Below, piece after piece: positions 19,369-27,972 of a DNA stretch of 64,000 bases. How positions within the stretch are numbered: position 1 is the first letter of the stretch; the number at the start of each line of letters is the position of its first letter. This DNA comes from Lactobacillus sp. ESL0785 (GTDB taxonomy: Bacteria > Bacillota > Bacilli > Lactobacillales > Lactobacillaceae): contig NZ_CP113916.1 of the NCBI RefSeq assembly GCF_029395455.1, forward strand, positions 1 through 64,000. The letters run 5' to 3'. The notes below the pieces were generated by a model. That model made no database searches and was not told the origin of the DNA. It worked only from the letters and a program-made list of their open reading frames with translations. The translations under genes and the position numbers were made by a program.

Positions 19369-20387
19369 TGGAACAGGTAAAATTAACTGCTGACAGTTTT
19401 AAAAAAGTTACTGTTGATCAAACTGTCAATCAAGAAAAAATTAGTGCACCATCTTTAACTTTCTTTCAAGATGCTCTTCGACGTCTGCGTAAAGACAAGA
19501 TTGCAGTTATTTCATTTTTTGTTTTAGTAATAATTGCAGTTGTTGCATTTTGTTCACCATTTTTGGCACCGCAAGATCCCAATGCACAAAATCCAGATTA
19601 TGCTAACTTGCCGCCGCGGATTGCTAACATGAATATTCCTGGCTTTCGTGGTGAAATTAAGAATAGTGCGGGGATTGTTACGCATCCCTATGAAGAAAAT
19701 AATGTTCCGAAAAATCGAACTTATATTTTGGGCACGGACTATCTAGGGCGTGATTTGTTTTCAAGAGTATTGTATGGTACCCGATTATCCTTAATTATTG
19801 CGGTTATTGCAACGTTGGTAGACTTGGTAATTGGCTTGCCCTACGGCATTGTTTCCGGCTGGAAGGGGGGCAAAGTTGATACTTTTATGCAGCGGATTAT
19901 TGAAATTATTTCATCAGTTCCCAGCTTAATAGTTGTTATTTTGCTTTTAATTGTTTTAAAGCCTGGCTTGGCTTCAATTATTATTGCGATTGCATTTAGT
20001 AGTTGGGTAACAATGGCGCGGCTGGTGCGTGCGCAAACACTGCAATTAAAAGAACAAGAATATGTGCTGGCTTCGCTAACTCTTGGTGAATCATCCTTTA
20101 AAATTGCGCTTAAGCACTTAATTCCCAACCTTTCTTCAACAATTATTATTCAAACAATGTTTTCTATTCCGAATGCGATCTTCTTTGAAGCATTTTTGAG
20201 TTTTATTGGTATTGGGATTCCGGCGCCAAATGCTTCTCTTGGTACATTGCTATCAGATGGACAAAAGGCCTTCCGCTTTTTGCCATATCAAATGTGGTAT
20301 CCAGCAATTGTATTATGTGTGTTGATGATTGCATTTAACTTGTTTGCTGATGGCTTGCGGGATGCATTCGATCCAAAATCTGAATAG
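19368..20387 (+). CDS. oppC: Oligopeptide ABC transporter permease OppC
   Basis: This is the second permease subunit. The 339 residues begin with a cytoplasmic N-terminus and the OppC_N segment FQDALRRLRKDKIAVISFF, followed by about six helices. The EAA-type loop sits around LASLTLGESSFKIALKHLIP. It overlaps the oppB stop by one base behind AAGGAGG, showing translational coupling. Confidence 0.94.
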   Translation: MEQVKLTADSFKKVTVDQTVNQEKISAPSLTFFQDALRRLRKDKIAVISFFVLVIIAVVAFCSPFLAPQDPNAQNPDYANLPPRIANMNIPGFRGEIKNSAGIVTHPYEENNVPKNRTYILGTDYLGRDLFSRVLYGTRLSLIIAVIATLVDLVIGLPYGIVSGWKGGKVDTFMQRIIEIISSVPSLIVVILLLIVLKPGLASIIIAIAFSSWVTMARLVRAQTLQLKEQEYVLASLTLGESSFKIALKHLIPNLSSTIIIQTMFSIPNAIFFEAFLSFIGIGIPAPNASLGTLLSDGQKAFRFLPYQMWYPAIVLCVLMIAFNLFADGLRDAFDPKSE

Positions 20388-20400
20388 GAGGCCGAGATTA

Positions 20401-21468
20401 ATGCCAAAAAAAGATAACATATTGGAAGTTAAAAACTTAAAGATTAATTTCAAAACCTTCGCTGGAACTGTACAGGCTATTCGCGACATTAGCTTTGATT
20501 TAAAAAAAGGTGAGACTTTAGCAATTGTCGGAGAATCCGGTTCAGGCAAATCGGTAACTACGCGTAGTATTATGGGTTTGCTAGCACAAAATGCAGAAAT
20601 TAAATCGGGAGAGATTTTGTTTAAGGGTCAAGATTTACTAAAAGAATCTACCAAAGAAATGGACCATCATCGTGGTAATGACATTGCAATGATTTTTCAG
20701 GATCCAATGACATCCTTAGATCCGACGATGAATATTGGTAAGCAAGTGGCGGAGCCATTGTTAATCCATAATAAAATTTCTAAGGATCAGGCGCTTAAAC
20801 GAGCACAAGAAGTATTAGAATTAGTCGGTATTCCTAATGCCCAAAAGCGAATGAAGGACTTTCCGCATCAATTTTCGGGTGGACAAAGGCAACGAATTGT
20901 CATTGCTACTGCAATCGTCAATAATCCGGAAATTCTGATTGCTGACGAACCGACGACGGCTTTGGATGTAACAGTTCAGGCGCAGATTATTGATTTGATG
21001 CGTAATTTACAAAAGAAGTTGGGCACTTCAATTATTTTTATTACTCATGATTTGGGTGTTGTTGCAGGAATTGCTGACAGAGTTGCTGTTATGTACGCTG
21101 GTAAACTTGTAGAAATTGGAACAGTTGATGAGATTTTCTATGATCCTAAGCATCCTTATACATGGGGGTTGTTAAGTTCAATGCCAACTTTAGATAAAAA
21201 AGTTACTAAACTGGCTTCAATTCCGGGGACACCGCCGGATTTACTTGATCCGCCAAAAGGTGATGCTTTTGCACCTCGTAATCCGTATGCAATGAATATT
21301 GATCTAGAGGCGCAACCGCCGTTTTTTAAAGTGAGTGATACTCACTATGCTGCAACATGGTTATTACATCCAGATGCACCACACATCGAGCCACCGAAGG
21401 CAATTGCCAAGAGAGCCGAGAAATATCAAGACTTAATTAATGCTGGAAAGGGAGATTACAATGAGTGA
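20401..21468 (+). CDS. oppD: Oligopeptide ABC transporter ATP-binding protein OppD
   Basis: This is one of the two ATPases that power Opp uptake. Starting at ATG 20401 behind AGGAGG gives 355 residues. It shows Walker A GESGSGKS (44-51), the signature FSGGQRQR, Walker B ILIADEPTTALD, and the C-terminal oligopeptide/dipeptide domain with an SIPGTPPDLLDPP segment. A longer in-frame ATG exists inside oppC but lacks a proper site. It overlaps oppF by 8 bases. Confidence 0.95.
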   Translation: MPKKDNILEVKNLKINFKTFAGTVQAIRDISFDLKKGETLAIVGESGSGKSVTTRSIMGLLAQNAEIKSGEILFKGQDLLKESTKEMDHHRGNDIAMIFQDPMTSLDPTMNIGKQVAEPLLIHNKISKDQALKRAQEVLELVGIPNAQKRMKDFPHQFSGGQRQRIVIATAIVNNPEILIADEPTTALDVTVQAQIIDLMRNLQKKLGTSIIFITHDLGVVAGIADRVAVMYAGKLVEIGTVDEIFYDPKHPYTWGLLSSMPTLDKKVTKLASIPGTPPDLLDPPKGDAFAPRNPYAMNIDLEAQPPFFKVSDTHYAATWLLHPDAPHIEPPKAIAKRAEKYQDLINAGKGDYNE

Positions 21469-22393
21469 ACGAAAGAAAATTGTTCAGGTGCAACACCTTA
21501 AGCAGTATTTTAATCAGGGTAAGGCTGATGAAGTAAAAGCAGTTGATGATGTTAGCTTTGATATTTATGAGGGTGAAACCTTTGGTCTAGTTGGTGAATC
21601 TGGTTCAGGTAAAAGCACAACTGGCCGCAGTATAATTCGCTTGTACAATCCGACTGCTGGTAAAGTTCTTTATAATGGCCGTGATATTAGTCGCATTAAA
21701 AACCGTAGTAAGGAAATGCTACAATTTAGACAAGACGTACAGATGATTTTTCAGGATCCATATGCTTCACTTGATCCCAGAATGAAGGTTAAGGATATTA
21801 TTGCTGAGGGGTTAGATATCCATGGCTTAGTAAAAAGTGAAGCTGAACGTGATGAGCGGGTCAAAAAGTTATTGAAAATTGTTGGGCTAAATCCTGATCA
21901 TTCTACACGTTATCCGCATGAATTTTCAGGTGGGCAAAGGCAGCGAATTGGGATTGCACGTGCATTAGCAGTTAATCCCAAGTTTATCATTGCTGATGAA
22001 CCAATTTCTGCCTTGGATGTTTCAATTCAGGCACAAGTAGTTAATTTATTAAAAGATATTCAGAAAAAAGGCAACTTAACTTATTTGTTTATTGCCCATG
22101 ATCTGTCAATGGTTAAGTATATTAGTGACAGAATTGCAGTAATGCATCATGGACATTTATTGGAACTGGGGGATGCAGATGTTGTCTACAACCAGCCAAT
22201 TCATCCGTATACCAAGAGTCTTCTGTCAGCTGTACCAGTACCGGATCCTGAGATTGAACGCAGTAGGAAGCGGCTAAACTATGATGACAGCATAGAGAAT
22301 TATTCTCAGGGTCGTGAGTTGCGCGAGGTAACACCAGGCCACTTTGTTTACTGTACGACTGACGAGTTGAAGCAATATCAAAGTAAAATTTAA
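21461..22393 (+). CDS. oppF: Oligopeptide ABC transporter ATP-binding protein OppF
   Basis: This is the second Opp ATPase. From ATG 21461 (after GGGAGATTACA) it has 310 residues with Walker A GESGSGKS (46-53), signature FSGGQRQR and Walker [13 protein letters not shown]. The C-terminus has [16 protein letters not shown], usual for OppF. It is last in the operon and is followed by a terminator. Confidence 0.95.
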   Translation: MSERKKIVQVQHLKQYFNQGKADEVKAVDDVSFDIYEGETFGLVGESGSGKSTTGRSIIRLYNPTAGKVLYNGRDISRIKNRSKEMLQFRQDVQMIFQDPYASLDPRMKVKDIIAEGLDIHGLVKSEAERDERVKKLLKIVGLNPDHSTRYPHEFSGGQRQRIGIARALAVNPKFIIADEPISALDVSIQAQVVNLLKDIQKKGNLTYLFIAHDLSMVKYISDRIAVMHHGHLLELGDADVVYNQPIHPYTKSLLSAVPVPDPEIERSRKRLNYDDSIENYSQGRELREVTPGHFVYCTTDELKQYQSKI

Positions 22394-22399
22394 CTAATT

Positions 22400-22433
22400 A
22401 CACGTTAAGTAAAGTACTTAGCGTGTTTTTTTG
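22400..22433 (+). terminator. Terminator of the opp operon
   Basis: ACACGTTAAGTA is nearly complementary to TACTTAGCGTGT across a short loop, followed by seven T residues. Confidence 0.85.
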
Positions 22434-22518
22434 TTTTTAGAAGTTAAAAATATTTAGAAAAAGCTTGCATAATTTTTGTTAATATGGTTAAATTAATATC
22501 GTTGTCGAGTAAGACAAT

Positions 22519-22591
22519 GCTGACTTAGCTCAGTTGGCAGAGCACGTCATTAGTAATGATGAGGTCGGAGGTTCGAATCCTCTAGTCAGCA
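22519..22591 (+). tRNA. tRNA-Thr (anticodon AGT)
   Basis: The cloverleaf folds by eye. The acceptor arm is GCTGACT/AGTCAGC, with D arm GCTC/GAGC. Anticodon arm CGTCA/TGATG carries loop TTAGTAA and anticodon AGT, and T arm GGAGG/CCTCT carries loop TTCGAAT. The discriminator is A, and CCA is not encoded. A Thr tRNA with A34 (probably modified to inosine or read as A) is unusual compared with TGT, CGT and GGT anticodons. Its 3' end is copied at 27565, making it a likely integration target. Confidence 0.93.
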
Positions 22592-22907
22592 TTTTTTAAT
22601 GTAGTTTTTTAGAATTAACCTTGATTTATCAATGTTTAGCGCAGGTAAGTTGAGGTTATTTTTTATTAGTAAAAGTTATTTTGGCACTAAAAATGGAACC
22701 AAGGGATTAACTTGGTTCCAAGAGTAGTTTTTTGGGTTAGGATATATGTTGATATGGCGGGCTTTATGCCCGCTTTTTTTGGTTCCAATAAAAAAGCGAT
22801 CTATTGGGATCGCCACCGCGCGTTGTAAGCAGTCAACTTACAGGTACGTATTTTTCACTGGAAACGTGTAAACTCATCATACGCTAATTATAACATGCTA
22901 GAACATT
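22581..22907 (+). repeat. tRNA-linked repeat, copy A (full length)
   Basis: This block starts in the last 11 bases of tRNA-Thr. Its first ~200 bp recur at 27565-27735 (copy B). Its second part (22733-22907) recurs at 33975-34150 (copy C). Copy A also holds about 30 bp absent from B, including a GGAACCAAG/CTTGGTTCC hairpin. A plus-strand terminator hairpin (GCGGGC TTTAT GCCCGC plus T-run, about 22757-22780) faces a minus-strand one (GCGATC/GGATCGC, about 22794-22815). No gene is visible. Confidence 0.85.
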
Positions 22908-22926
22908 AAAGATTATCGTTTATGTG

Positions 22927-23073
22927 CATTAGGCTATCCAATTGTTCAAAAAACATGAATGATATGCTAAAAAATATTTGTGAGTGGTAGTAATAAACAC
23001 CAAAAGTTAACATTAAAGTTAGCGTATTGGCAACACGCAAGACTGTTAAATCTTTATGAAAACTTTACGTGTA
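22927..23073 (+). pseudogene. Tyrosine integrase C-terminal remnant 1
   Basis: Bases 22927-22985 match the region before the active site in remnant 2 (MNDMLKNIC-like text). Bases 23020-23073 are a degraded version of its end (the [13 protein letters not shown] stretch). The RHT catalytic centre between them is lost. Stops and indels show it is dead. It lies directly after copy A of the repeat. Confidence 0.65.
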
Positions 23074-23171
23074 CAAGCTCTGTCTCCTTTCCAAGATAAC
23101 AGTTACTGCCCTCAAAACTTTGGTTACTGAGAGTTTTAATATTAAACTTTTAAGGGATCAAGAGATAGAGC

Positions 23172-23206
23172 ATAATAAAACCCCGAATTACTTAATTTCG
23201 GGGTTT
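23172..23206 (-). terminator. Terminator of the GNAT-DUF4811-MFS operon
   Basis: AAACCCCGAA (23178-23187) pairs with TTCGGGGTTT (23197-23206). On the minus strand the stem runs into TTTTATTATG. Confidence 0.85.
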
Positions 23207-23253
23207 CATTAGTATTATTTCTAGCAATTTTTTATTAACTAAAGTATGAACAA

Positions 23254-23784
23254 TTATTTGTTTTTTAATGACTTTTCGTAAACAAAGTAAATATCGTCAT
23301 TTGTTTCGTGAGGACTAGACATTTCTCCTACTTTCACGAATCCTAACTTTTCAAAAACGTGTTGCATTGGTAGATTATTTTCATTAGTGTCTGCGCGAAT
23401 GCTTTCAAATGGTGGGTGAGCATTACTAAGAAAACCGATTACTTGTTCTAAGATTTTAGTAGCGTATCCTTTACCGCTATGATCTGAATGGATAGCTATT
23501 CGGTGAATAGAAACGTATTGCTCAGTATCCTGTAGCCATTTACCAGTAAAAGAATCGTAAGCATGATCGGGTGCAGAAACAATTGAGATCACACCAACGT
23601 TTTGATTAGTATCTGATTGTATTAAAAAGGCTGAACCTATAGCAATATCTTTTGTCACATCAATAGCAGATGGGTAGTTGTCCTGCCATTGATTTACGCC
23701 AAGTTTAGCTAATTGGCTTTTTCCGTCATTTAAAAAGTCCATCACTAAATCAAGATCTTGCTGTTTAGCTTGTTGTAGTTTCAT
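23254..23784 (-). CDS. GNAT family N-acetyltransferase
   Basis: This 176-residue protein carries a GNAT acetyltransferase fold. It has VSIHRIAIHSDHSGKGYATKIL as motif A (acetyl-CoA pyrophosphate loop, Q/R-x-x-G-x-G/A type: HSGKGYA) and a C-terminal NLPMQHVFEKLGFVKVGE typical of the family. The substrate is unknown. It is the last gene of a minus-strand operon after DUF4811 and the MFS exporter, so a role in drug or metabolite modification is possible. It is cytoplasmic. Confidence 0.85.
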   Translation of the reverse strand: MKLQQAKQQDLDLVMDFLNDGKSQLAKLGVNQWQDNYPSAIDVTKDIAIGSAFLIQSDTNQNVGVISIVSAPDHAYDSFTGKWLQDTEQYVSIHRIAIHSDHSGKGYATKILEQVIGFLSNAHPPFESIRADTNENNLPMQHVFEKLGFVKVGEMSSPHETNDDIYFVYEKSLKNK

Positions 23785-23798
23785 AAAGGTCCCCTTGT

Positions 23799-24533
23799 TT
23801 AATGAACTAATTTTTGAATTAATTGACGTTGAAATTTTTGTCCATATTGTTTAGCAAGTCTAGCTTGTTTGGTCTTATTAGTGGCTAAAGAATGATCTGT
23901 TTTCATTGCTTGTGCTAATTTTTGTTGGACAAATTTCTTAGCCTGCTCTTTGGTTTTAGCCTTAGCAGCAGGTGTTTTCATTTTGCCCATTTTTTGTTGC
24001 AATTTTTTAACTTGATCAGTAGACAAGTGCAACCAGCTTTTCGGTAAATAGAAGGTGTTGGTTCGTTTAACAAGCTTACCGTTTAATTCAGACCAGCCAA
24101 ACCAAAACTTAGTCATTTTTGAATTGAATTGCCAACGCGTCTCCGTTGTTTTTAAAATGCCATTGTCGCCATCATGAAATTTAAGGCGATTATTTTTAAC
24201 CGTATACTCATTAGCTTGGGTATGACTAGGCTTTTTTTGATTTAAAGTCTTTTTATAGACTTGGACAGTTTCTTTCCCATCAGTCCCAATTTCCTTGTAT
24301 AACATTAAGTTTAGACCATTTTTTGAACTGGCTGGGTAAATTTGAGTGACTTCTGTATGTGTTGCTTGATGCATACCAAAATGGCTGTAGCTGTTTAATG
24401 TCATAAATATTAGAGATAAGCCAAACACAATTACAGAAAGGGCAGTTCCAATGTAACGAATAGCTGGCTTATTGGTATAAACAAAGAAAATGAATAATGC
24501 TAGTACACTAACAATTAATGTAACTAAAATCAT
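23799..24533 (-). CDS. DUF4811 domain membrane protein
   Basis: This is a 244-residue protein with two N-terminal membrane helices (about residues 1-20 and 27-47), then a soluble, lysine- and glutamine-rich domain ending in a Lys/Gln-rich helical tail (about 170-244). I recognise the DUF4811 type, which in lactobacilli often sits beside an EmrB/QacA exporter. Its start overlaps the MFS stop by 4 bases, so the two are translationally coupled. The function is unknown and an accessory role to the exporter is inferred. Confidence 0.75.
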   Translation of the reverse strand: MILVTLIVSVLALFIFFVYTNKPAIRYIGTALSVIVFGLSLIFMTLNSYSHFGMHQATHTEVTQIYPASSKNGLNLMLYKEIGTDGKETVQVYKKTLNQKKPSHTQANEYTVKNNRLKFHDGDNGILKTTETRWQFNSKMTKFWFGWSELNGKLVKRTNTFYLPKSWLHLSTDQVKKLQQKMGKMKTPAAKAKTKEQAKKFVQQKLAQAMKTDHSLATNKTKQARLAKQYGQKFQRQLIQKLVH

Positions 24534-25990
24534 TTGGTAGCACCACCTTTACTTACTTGCGAGTTATCTTTTACCAAAAAGGCTAAAATTAATCCAATTA
24601 CTGAGAAAACAAGAGAGAATAAGAACGCTGCTTGATAACCAGATAAAGTTGCATTAATGTATGCGTGCTTATAAGCAAACGGTGCAGCTTTTAATAAACT
24701 TTTGGCAGGTGCATGATTATTTGTAACGTTTGTCAATAAAGTAACCATAATTGCCGAACCAATTGATGAGGCAATCTGACGAACGGTGTTGTTAGAAGCA
24801 GTTCCATCAGCAATTAAGGAATCTGGTAATGAATTCATTCCTGCAGTTGTGACAGGCATCATTACCATTGCCACACCGAACATTCTAGCTGCTTGTAATA
24901 AAATAATATAAATAACGGGTGTGTCTGCTGTCAGGAATAAAAATGGAATCGTAGCAAACGTAATAATAGTTAATCCGGTAATTGATAAACGTTTTGCTCC
25001 ATGAGCATCAAAAGCTTTACCAGTTATAGGGTTCATAATTGCGTATCCCAATGCTCCAGGTAACAATACTAAACCTGATTGCAGTGGGGTCATACCATGA
25101 CCAATTTGAAGGTATAGTGGCAAAACAACAGAGGCACCTAAATTAGCTAGCATTGTAATTGATGCCAGGATTGTTGACAGAGAAAAGGCAGGCGTCTTGA
25201 AAACCTTTAACTGTAAAAATGGCTTAGGAATAACTAATTGTCGCCAAACAAATAATGCAATAGCTACAAAACCAATAATCAAGGTACTTATGACAACAGT
25301 TGAAGTCCAACCCTTATCACCAGCTGCAGAAAAACCGTAAAGCAGTGAAGCGAAGCCGATTGTTGATAAGGCAACTGATAACCAATCAAGGGTCTGTTTA
25401 GAAGTTTTCATGACAGGTGTCATAAACAAAACAGATAATATGATTACTACAATAATGATTGGGATCATTAAACCAAATAAGGCGCGCCAAGACATATTAT
25501 CAAGAATCCAGCCTGACAATGTTGGTCCTAGAGCAGGTGCAAGACCAACAACGATTCCAACCATGCCAAGTGCAGAACCACGCTTTTCAGGTGGAAAAAT
25601 CGATAGCATAATGGTTTGTAAAAGTGGCATTGTAATCCCGACACCAATGGCTTGGATAATTCTTCCGATAAGAATAACGGCAAAATTGGGTGCATAGTAA
25701 GCTAAAACTGTTCCCCCAAGAAAAATCCCCATTGCTCCTGTATATAACCACTTAGTGTTAATAGTTGTTGCTAAATAAGCTGATAGCGGCATCATAATAC
25801 CATTAACTACTAAAAAGCTTGTGGTTAACCACTGAGCAGTAGAAGTTGATATGTTAAAGGTAGACATCAGTTTAGGTAGGGCATTAGATAATAAAGTCTG
25901 ATTTAATACCGTACAAAATGTTCCGACAAGTAAAACAATTAACATCATTGTTCTATTGAGTGAACTACCTTTTTTAATATTTGACGACAA
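24530..25990 (-). CDS. MFS multidrug exporter, DHA2 (EmrB/QacA) family
   Basis: This 486-residue protein has about 14 membrane helices. It shows the DHA2 motif C region (GLAPALGPTLSGWIL) and an N-terminal QTLLSNALPKLM segment usual for EmrB/QacA drug/proton antiporters. It heads a three-gene minus-strand operon and is divergent from a MerR-type regulator across 212 bp, which implies induction by a ligand of that regulator. Substrate unknown. Confidence 0.88.
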   Translation of the reverse strand: MSSNIKKGSSLNRTMMLIVLLVGTFCTVLNQTLLSNALPKLMSTFNISTSTAQWLTTSFLVVNGIMMPLSAYLATTINTKWLYTGAMGIFLGGTVLAYYAPNFAVILIGRIIQAIGVGITMPLLQTIMLSIFPPEKRGSALGMVGIVVGLAPALGPTLSGWILDNMSWRALFGLMIPIIIVVIILSVLFMTPVMKTSKQTLDWLSVALSTIGFASLLYGFSAAGDKGWTSTVVISTLIIGFVAIALFVWRQLVIPKPFLQLKVFKTPAFSLSTILASITMLANLGASVVLPLYLQIGHGMTPLQSGLVLLPGALGYAIMNPITGKAFDAHGAKRLSITGLTIITFATIPFLFLTADTPVIYIILLQAARMFGVAMVMMPVTTAGMNSLPDSLIADGTASNNTVRQIASSIGSAIMVTLLTNVTNNHAPAKSLLKAAPFAYKHAYINATLSGYQAAFLFSLVFSVIGLILAFLVKDNSQVSKGGATK

Positions 25991-26047
25991 AGAAAACTCC
26001 TTCTTTCAAAATGGAATAATTATTTAGTCAATTAAACTGTTGTAAAA

Positions 26048-26078
26048 TTGACAGCATCTAATATAACTTATCTGTCAA
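26048..26078. promoter_or_regulatory. Inverted repeat in the MFS/MerR divergent region
   Basis: TTGACAG (26048-26054) and CTGTCAA (26072-26078) form a perfect inverted repeat with a 17-bp spacer. Each half also looks like a -35 box. It is a candidate operator for the adjacent MerR-like protein. No consensus -10 lies at standard distance. Confidence 0.5.
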
Positions 26079-26202
26079 TTTATGTAAAATATGTGACATT
26101 AGAAGATGATTATTTGACATTGAAACCAAATGATTATAGAATTTTTATAAATATGATATTGGAATTTTTAATTATTAATGAAGAATAAAAATAGGTAAGG
26201 CT

Positions 26203-26637
26203 ATGGCGCAAAGATTATTTCTAGGAGATACAATTAAGTCAGATAATGTTTATTTAGGTATTAGTGATGTTGCGCGAGCTTGTAAAGTCAACGCACGTCA
26301 AATTCGTTATTGGATTAAGATGGGCTATATTGACACAGTTAATGTTGAAAACGGTGCAATAAAATTGCCGTACAGTGAATTGATTCATGCACGGTTAATT
26401 AAGCATTTTTTGGATGAAGGATATACGTTATCAGCTGCAGCCAAAAAGATGAAAGAGAATATTGGGTTAGCTCGTGCATATCGAAAGATTTTAACTGAAG
26501 GAGTTAAAAAAGTTTCTACTGATAAAAATAAGACTATTTTTGATTTTGGCTCTTTGAAAGAAAATCCGGATAAACATGTTTATGGTGTTGAGACTGAAAA
26601 TGGTATTGAATTTACATTAGATAAAGAGCTTTTGTAA
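26203..26637 (+). CDS. MerR family transcriptional regulator
   Basis: This 144-residue protein has an N-terminal winged HTH of MerR type (DVARACKVNARQIRYWIKMGYI, about residues 20-45) and a short C-terminal region without the usual cysteine cluster, so metal sensing is unlikely. ATG follows TAGGTAAGG. It is divergent from the DHA2 exporter operon and 11 bases from the next gene. It probably controls the exporter. Confidence 0.85.
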   Translation: MAQRLFLGDTIKSDNVYLGISDVARACKVNARQIRYWIKMGYIDTVNVENGAIKLPYSELIHARLIKHFLDEGYTLSAAAKKMKENIGLARAYRKILTEGVKKVSTDKNKTIFDFGSLKENPDKHVYGVETENGIEFTLDKELL

Positions 26638-26648
26638 AGGAGCATATT

Positions 26649-27455
26649 ATGCTGTCACATAGTATGAAGAAGCGCTTTGATACATTTGTTGATGCTATTT
26701 TGGCTATTGTTATTACAATTATGGCGCTTGAATTACCACAGATAAATAGTAAGAATTATGCATTAAACAATGTATTGGTTGCTGTTTTAGTTTATTTTGT
26801 TAGTTTTTGTTTTGTCGGCAGTATTTGGTATCAGTTAGCACGTACATCTGATGAAGTTAAGCAAATTAGCAAAAAAATTATGCTGTTAGAGCTGATGATG
26901 GTCTTTATCATTTCGTTGATTCCTAATTTAACGATGGCGATGGTTGCTAATGCAACCAAATATACGGTTATGCTTTACGGAATGACTCTGTTAATTGTAG
27001 AAAGTTTAATGCGAATAGTTAGTTTTTCGACATTGAAAAAACGTTATTCTAATACTGCAGATTTTATTCGCTCATATTTAGATATTCTAGGTTCATTTAC
27101 ACATGGTACTTTTTTATTAAATATAGTTTTACTGATTTTAGGCTGGTTTTATCCCAAAATTGCGATGGGATTTTATTTGTTGATCCCAGTACGTTCATTT
27201 TTGACAATTGATAATGAACGAGTAGAGAATCAGTTGATAACACGAATGAGTTATAGTGAGCGCAAAATATTTGATAAATTATCAATAAAACAGAAACGTA
27301 AATTAATTAAGTTAATGCGTTCATATCGAATTAAACCAGCAGCAATTACTGTTAAGAATCTTAAGACAAAAAAATGGCAGGCTTTTGTTAAGTCTGTCAG
27401 TAATGAATTGAATTTAGATTCTAATGAAATAGAAAATTGGTTTCTACAAAAATAA
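26649..27455 (+). CDS. TMEM175-like (DUF1211) membrane protein
   Basis: This 268-residue protein starts with the TMEM175/DUF1211 signature RFDTFVDAILAIVITIMALE (usually R-x-x-x-F-S/V-D-A), followed by about six membrane helices and a charged C-terminal tail of roughly 70 residues. Bacterial TMEM175 homologues are potassium-selective channels. Channel function here is inferred from family. AAAGGAG precedes the ATG, 11 bases after the MerR gene, so the two form an operon. Confidence 0.82.
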   Translation: MLSHSMKKRFDTFVDAILAIVITIMALELPQINSKNYALNNVLVAVLVYFVSFCFVGSIWYQLARTSDEVKQISKKIMLLELMMVFIISLIPNLTMAMVANATKYTVMLYGMTLLIVESLMRIVSFSTLKKRYSNTADFIRSYLDILGSFTHGTFLLNIVLLILGWFYPKIAMGFYLLIPVRSFLTIDNERVENQLITRMSYSERKIFDKLSIKQKRKLIKLMRSYRIKPAAITVKNLKTKKWQAFVKSVSNELNLDSNEIENWFLQK

Positions 27456-27564
27456 TATAGCTTAAGTAAAAAATTTAATTGCCACAAAAAATGACACTTG
27501 ATCTCAATGATAATACCATGCCATCATCAATATAACACAGGCTAATGTTATAGGGCTCTATGCT

Positions 27565-27735
27565 TCTAGTCAGCATTTTTTAATGCAGTTTTTTAGAATT
27601 AACCTTGATTTATCAACGTTTAGCACAGGTAAGTTGAGGTTATTTTTTATTAGTAAAAATTATTTTGGTTCCAAGAATAGTTTTTAGGGTTAGGATATAT
27701 GTTGATATGGCGGGCTTTATGCCCGCTTTTTTTGG
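27565..27735 (+). repeat. tRNA-linked repeat, copy B
   Basis: The block begins with TCTAGTCAGCATTTTTTAAT, identical to the tRNA-Thr 3' end plus its flank. It continues as copy A with scattered substitutions and one deletion of about 30 bp, through the GCGGGC/GCCCGC hairpin. Together with copy A it brackets about 5 kb carrying five genes. Confidence 0.9.
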
Positions 27736-27972
27736 TGCCAGAAGGTATCATTTTTAATTTTGGGGCATATAAATATTACGACCCCCAGTCAATCAATAAT
27801 CAGTAATCAAATTAATACGAGCTGTGGTTTAAATATTATCAACTAATGGATAACTGATAACCGATTTAATAGTAAACCCAAAATATTATTTGTTAGTAAT
27901 TAATGTTACACTAGGTAATGATTTCTTTGAGTTAGTATTTTATAATGAATACAGCAGAAAGAAGAAACAATC
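27736..27972 (+). other. Non-coding stretch before the metalloprotease
   Basis: This is AT-rich sequence with no gene. An unassigned promoter probably lies near TATTTTATAATG (about 27938-27949, containing TATAAT), just before the AGAAAGAAG site of the matrixin gene. Confidence 0.4.

Noticed and set aside
22747..22870. Small reading frame from ATG in repeat copy A
   Set aside because: Copy C has a stop after three codons at the same place, and the frame runs through two terminator hairpins.
25410..25697. 95-codon plus-strand frame inside the MFS gene
   Set aside because: It is a shadow of the antisense exporter gene with no start signals.
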